Shown here: positions 5,627 through 6,036 of the stretch, piece by piece
How the letters are laid out: the number at the start of each line of letters is the position of its first letter
Numbering within the stretch: position 1 is the first letter of the stretch
Assembly: GCA_003157715.1 (NCBI GenBank)
Contig: PMKK01000309.1
Span: forward strand, 1-6,036
Reading direction: 5' to 3'
DNA length: 6,036 bases
Origin: Actinomycetota bacterium
Lineage (GTDB): Bacteria > Actinomycetota > Thermoleophilia > UBA2241
Position numbers and translations under genes: made by a program
The notes under the pieces: model-generated
Databases searched by the model: none
What the model was told of the DNA's origin: nothing
The model's input: the letters and a program-made list of their open reading frames with translations, nothing else

Positions 5627-5655
5627 CTGGACGAGGCGGGGAAGGCTGCTATCGT
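5627..5655 (+). promoter_or_regulatory. Probable promoter of the sigma factor gene
   Basis: CTGGAC (5627-5632) as -35 box and TATCGT (5650-5655) as -10 box are 17 bases apart, and TG at 5647-5648 makes an extended -10. The start of transcription would be near 5662, giving a leader of about 30 bases. The boxes are imperfect; spacing, extended TG and location support them. Confidence 0.5.
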
Positions 5656-5665
5656 GTCGAATCGA

Positions 5666-5678
5666 CTCGGTGACCGAG
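5666..5678. promoter_or_regulatory. Inverted repeat CTCGGT-G-ACCGAG before the sigma gene
   Basis: Perfect 6-base arms surround one base, two bases before the ribosome binding site. As DNA it could be an operator near the transcription start. With a 1-base loop it is a poor RNA hairpin, but breathing of the stem could still affect access to the ribosome binding site. Confidence 0.3.
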
Positions 5679-5680
5679 CG

Positions 5681-5685
5681 AGGAG
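5681..5685 (+). promoter_or_regulatory. Ribosome binding site AGGAG for the sigma factor
   Basis: AGGAG abuts an ATG at 5686 and is six bases from the in-frame ATG at 5692. Normal spacing favours 5692; the upstream start would add only Met-Arg. Confidence 0.75.
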
Positions 5686-5691
5686 ATGCGC

Positions 5692-6036
5692 ATGGGCGTA
5701 TGGCACAACGACAAGAGACCCGACGATCCCTGCGAGGCGGCTCCCCGGGCCTCGGCAACGGCCAACGTCGATGCCGTGCGCGCCTATCTGCATGAGATCG
5801 GCCGGGTGCCGCTGCTCTCCGCCGACGAAGAGGTCTGCCTGGCCCAGCGCATCGAGCAGTCCGACATGACGGCGAAACGCAAGCTCACCGAGGCCAATCT
5901 GCGCCTCGTGGTGTCGATCGCCAAGCGCTACGTGGGCCGTGGCATCCCGTTTCTCGATCTGATCCAGGAAGGCAACCTCGGGCTTGTGCACGCGGTCGAG
6001 AAGTTCGACTGGCGCAGGGGCAACAAGTTCTCGACC
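5692..6036 (+). CDS. RNA polymerase sigma-70 family factor (RpoD/SigA-like), 3' part off the right edge
   Basis: N-terminal 115 codons of a sigma factor that directs RNA polymerase to promoters. After a short polar N-terminus (1-26), region 1.2 is clear at about 27-56 ([21 protein letters not shown], then CLAQRIEQ). Region 2 begins near 62: [22 protein letters not shown], then [23 protein letters not shown] and RRGNKFST at the window end. These are hallmarks of primary-type sigma factors, and the core-binding LIQEGNLGL segment is intact. There is no long acidic or lysine-rich region 1.1, so it may be a principal-like (group 2) factor rather than the housekeeping one; the -10 and -35 contact regions 2.4 and 4 are outside the window. 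It has its own likely promoter and lies 229 bases after the second MFS gene. Confidence 0.93.
   Translation, partial: MGVWHNDKRPDDPCEAAPRASATANVDAVRAYLHEIGRVPLLSADEEVCLAQRIEQSDMTAKRKLTEANLRLVVSIAKRYVGRGIPFLDLIQEGNLGLVHAVEKFDWRRGNKFST

Noticed and set aside
1..6036. CRISPR array, tRNA, rRNA, transposase or phage genes
   Set aside because: None was seen on either strand. The repeats are two-copy tandem or palindromic sequences without the regular spacers of CRISPR.

Overview
The window is high-GC (by eye around 70%) bacterial DNA with GC-rich third codon positions. A SepF-type division protein, an RpoD-like sigma factor and a BldC/MerR-like helix-turn-helix fused to GAF and a probable HD-GYP domain suggest an actinobacterium. 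I lean towards the Thermoleophilia/Solirubrobacterales, but that is inference: no rRNA or other marker gene is present.

Layout. On the minus strand, positions 1 to about 800 hold the first part of a regulatory protein (DNA-binding domain, GAF, then the beginning of an HD/HD-GYP domain) that runs off the left edge. Divergently from it, five genes run on the plus strand: an MFS exporter (975-2351), a SepF homologue (2545-3000), an inositol-monophosphatase-family phosphatase (3120-3932), a second MFS exporter (about 4083-5462), and the N-terminal 115 codons of a sigma-70 factor (5692 onward) that leaves the right edge. The first and last genes are open at the window ends and are best found by reading their frames for motifs.

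Gaps. Intergenic spaces are 119-229 bases, and none exceeds 300 bases. The AT-richer spots are the divergent region (about 785-842) and the sigma-gene upstream region (5580-5660). The latter carries three GTTAAG boxes just upstream of a reasonable promoter (CTGGAC, 17 bases, extended TGC-TATCGT). The other gaps are GC-rich and hold hairpins and short tandem repeats. Small duplications cover the stop codons of both the phosphatase and the second exporter.

How the genes may work together. sepF, the phosphatase and the second MFS gene are co-directional and could be transcribed together, but the 119-150 base gaps do not prove it. The gene set looks like ordinary chromosomal housekeeping and regulation. 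I see no CRISPR array, transposase, phage gene, tRNA or rRNA, and no convincing undescribed system. The most interesting points are the HTH-GAF-HD fusion, a sepF away from the usual division cluster, an arginine-rich loop over a 26-base palindrome in the first MFS gene, and the repeats at gene ends.
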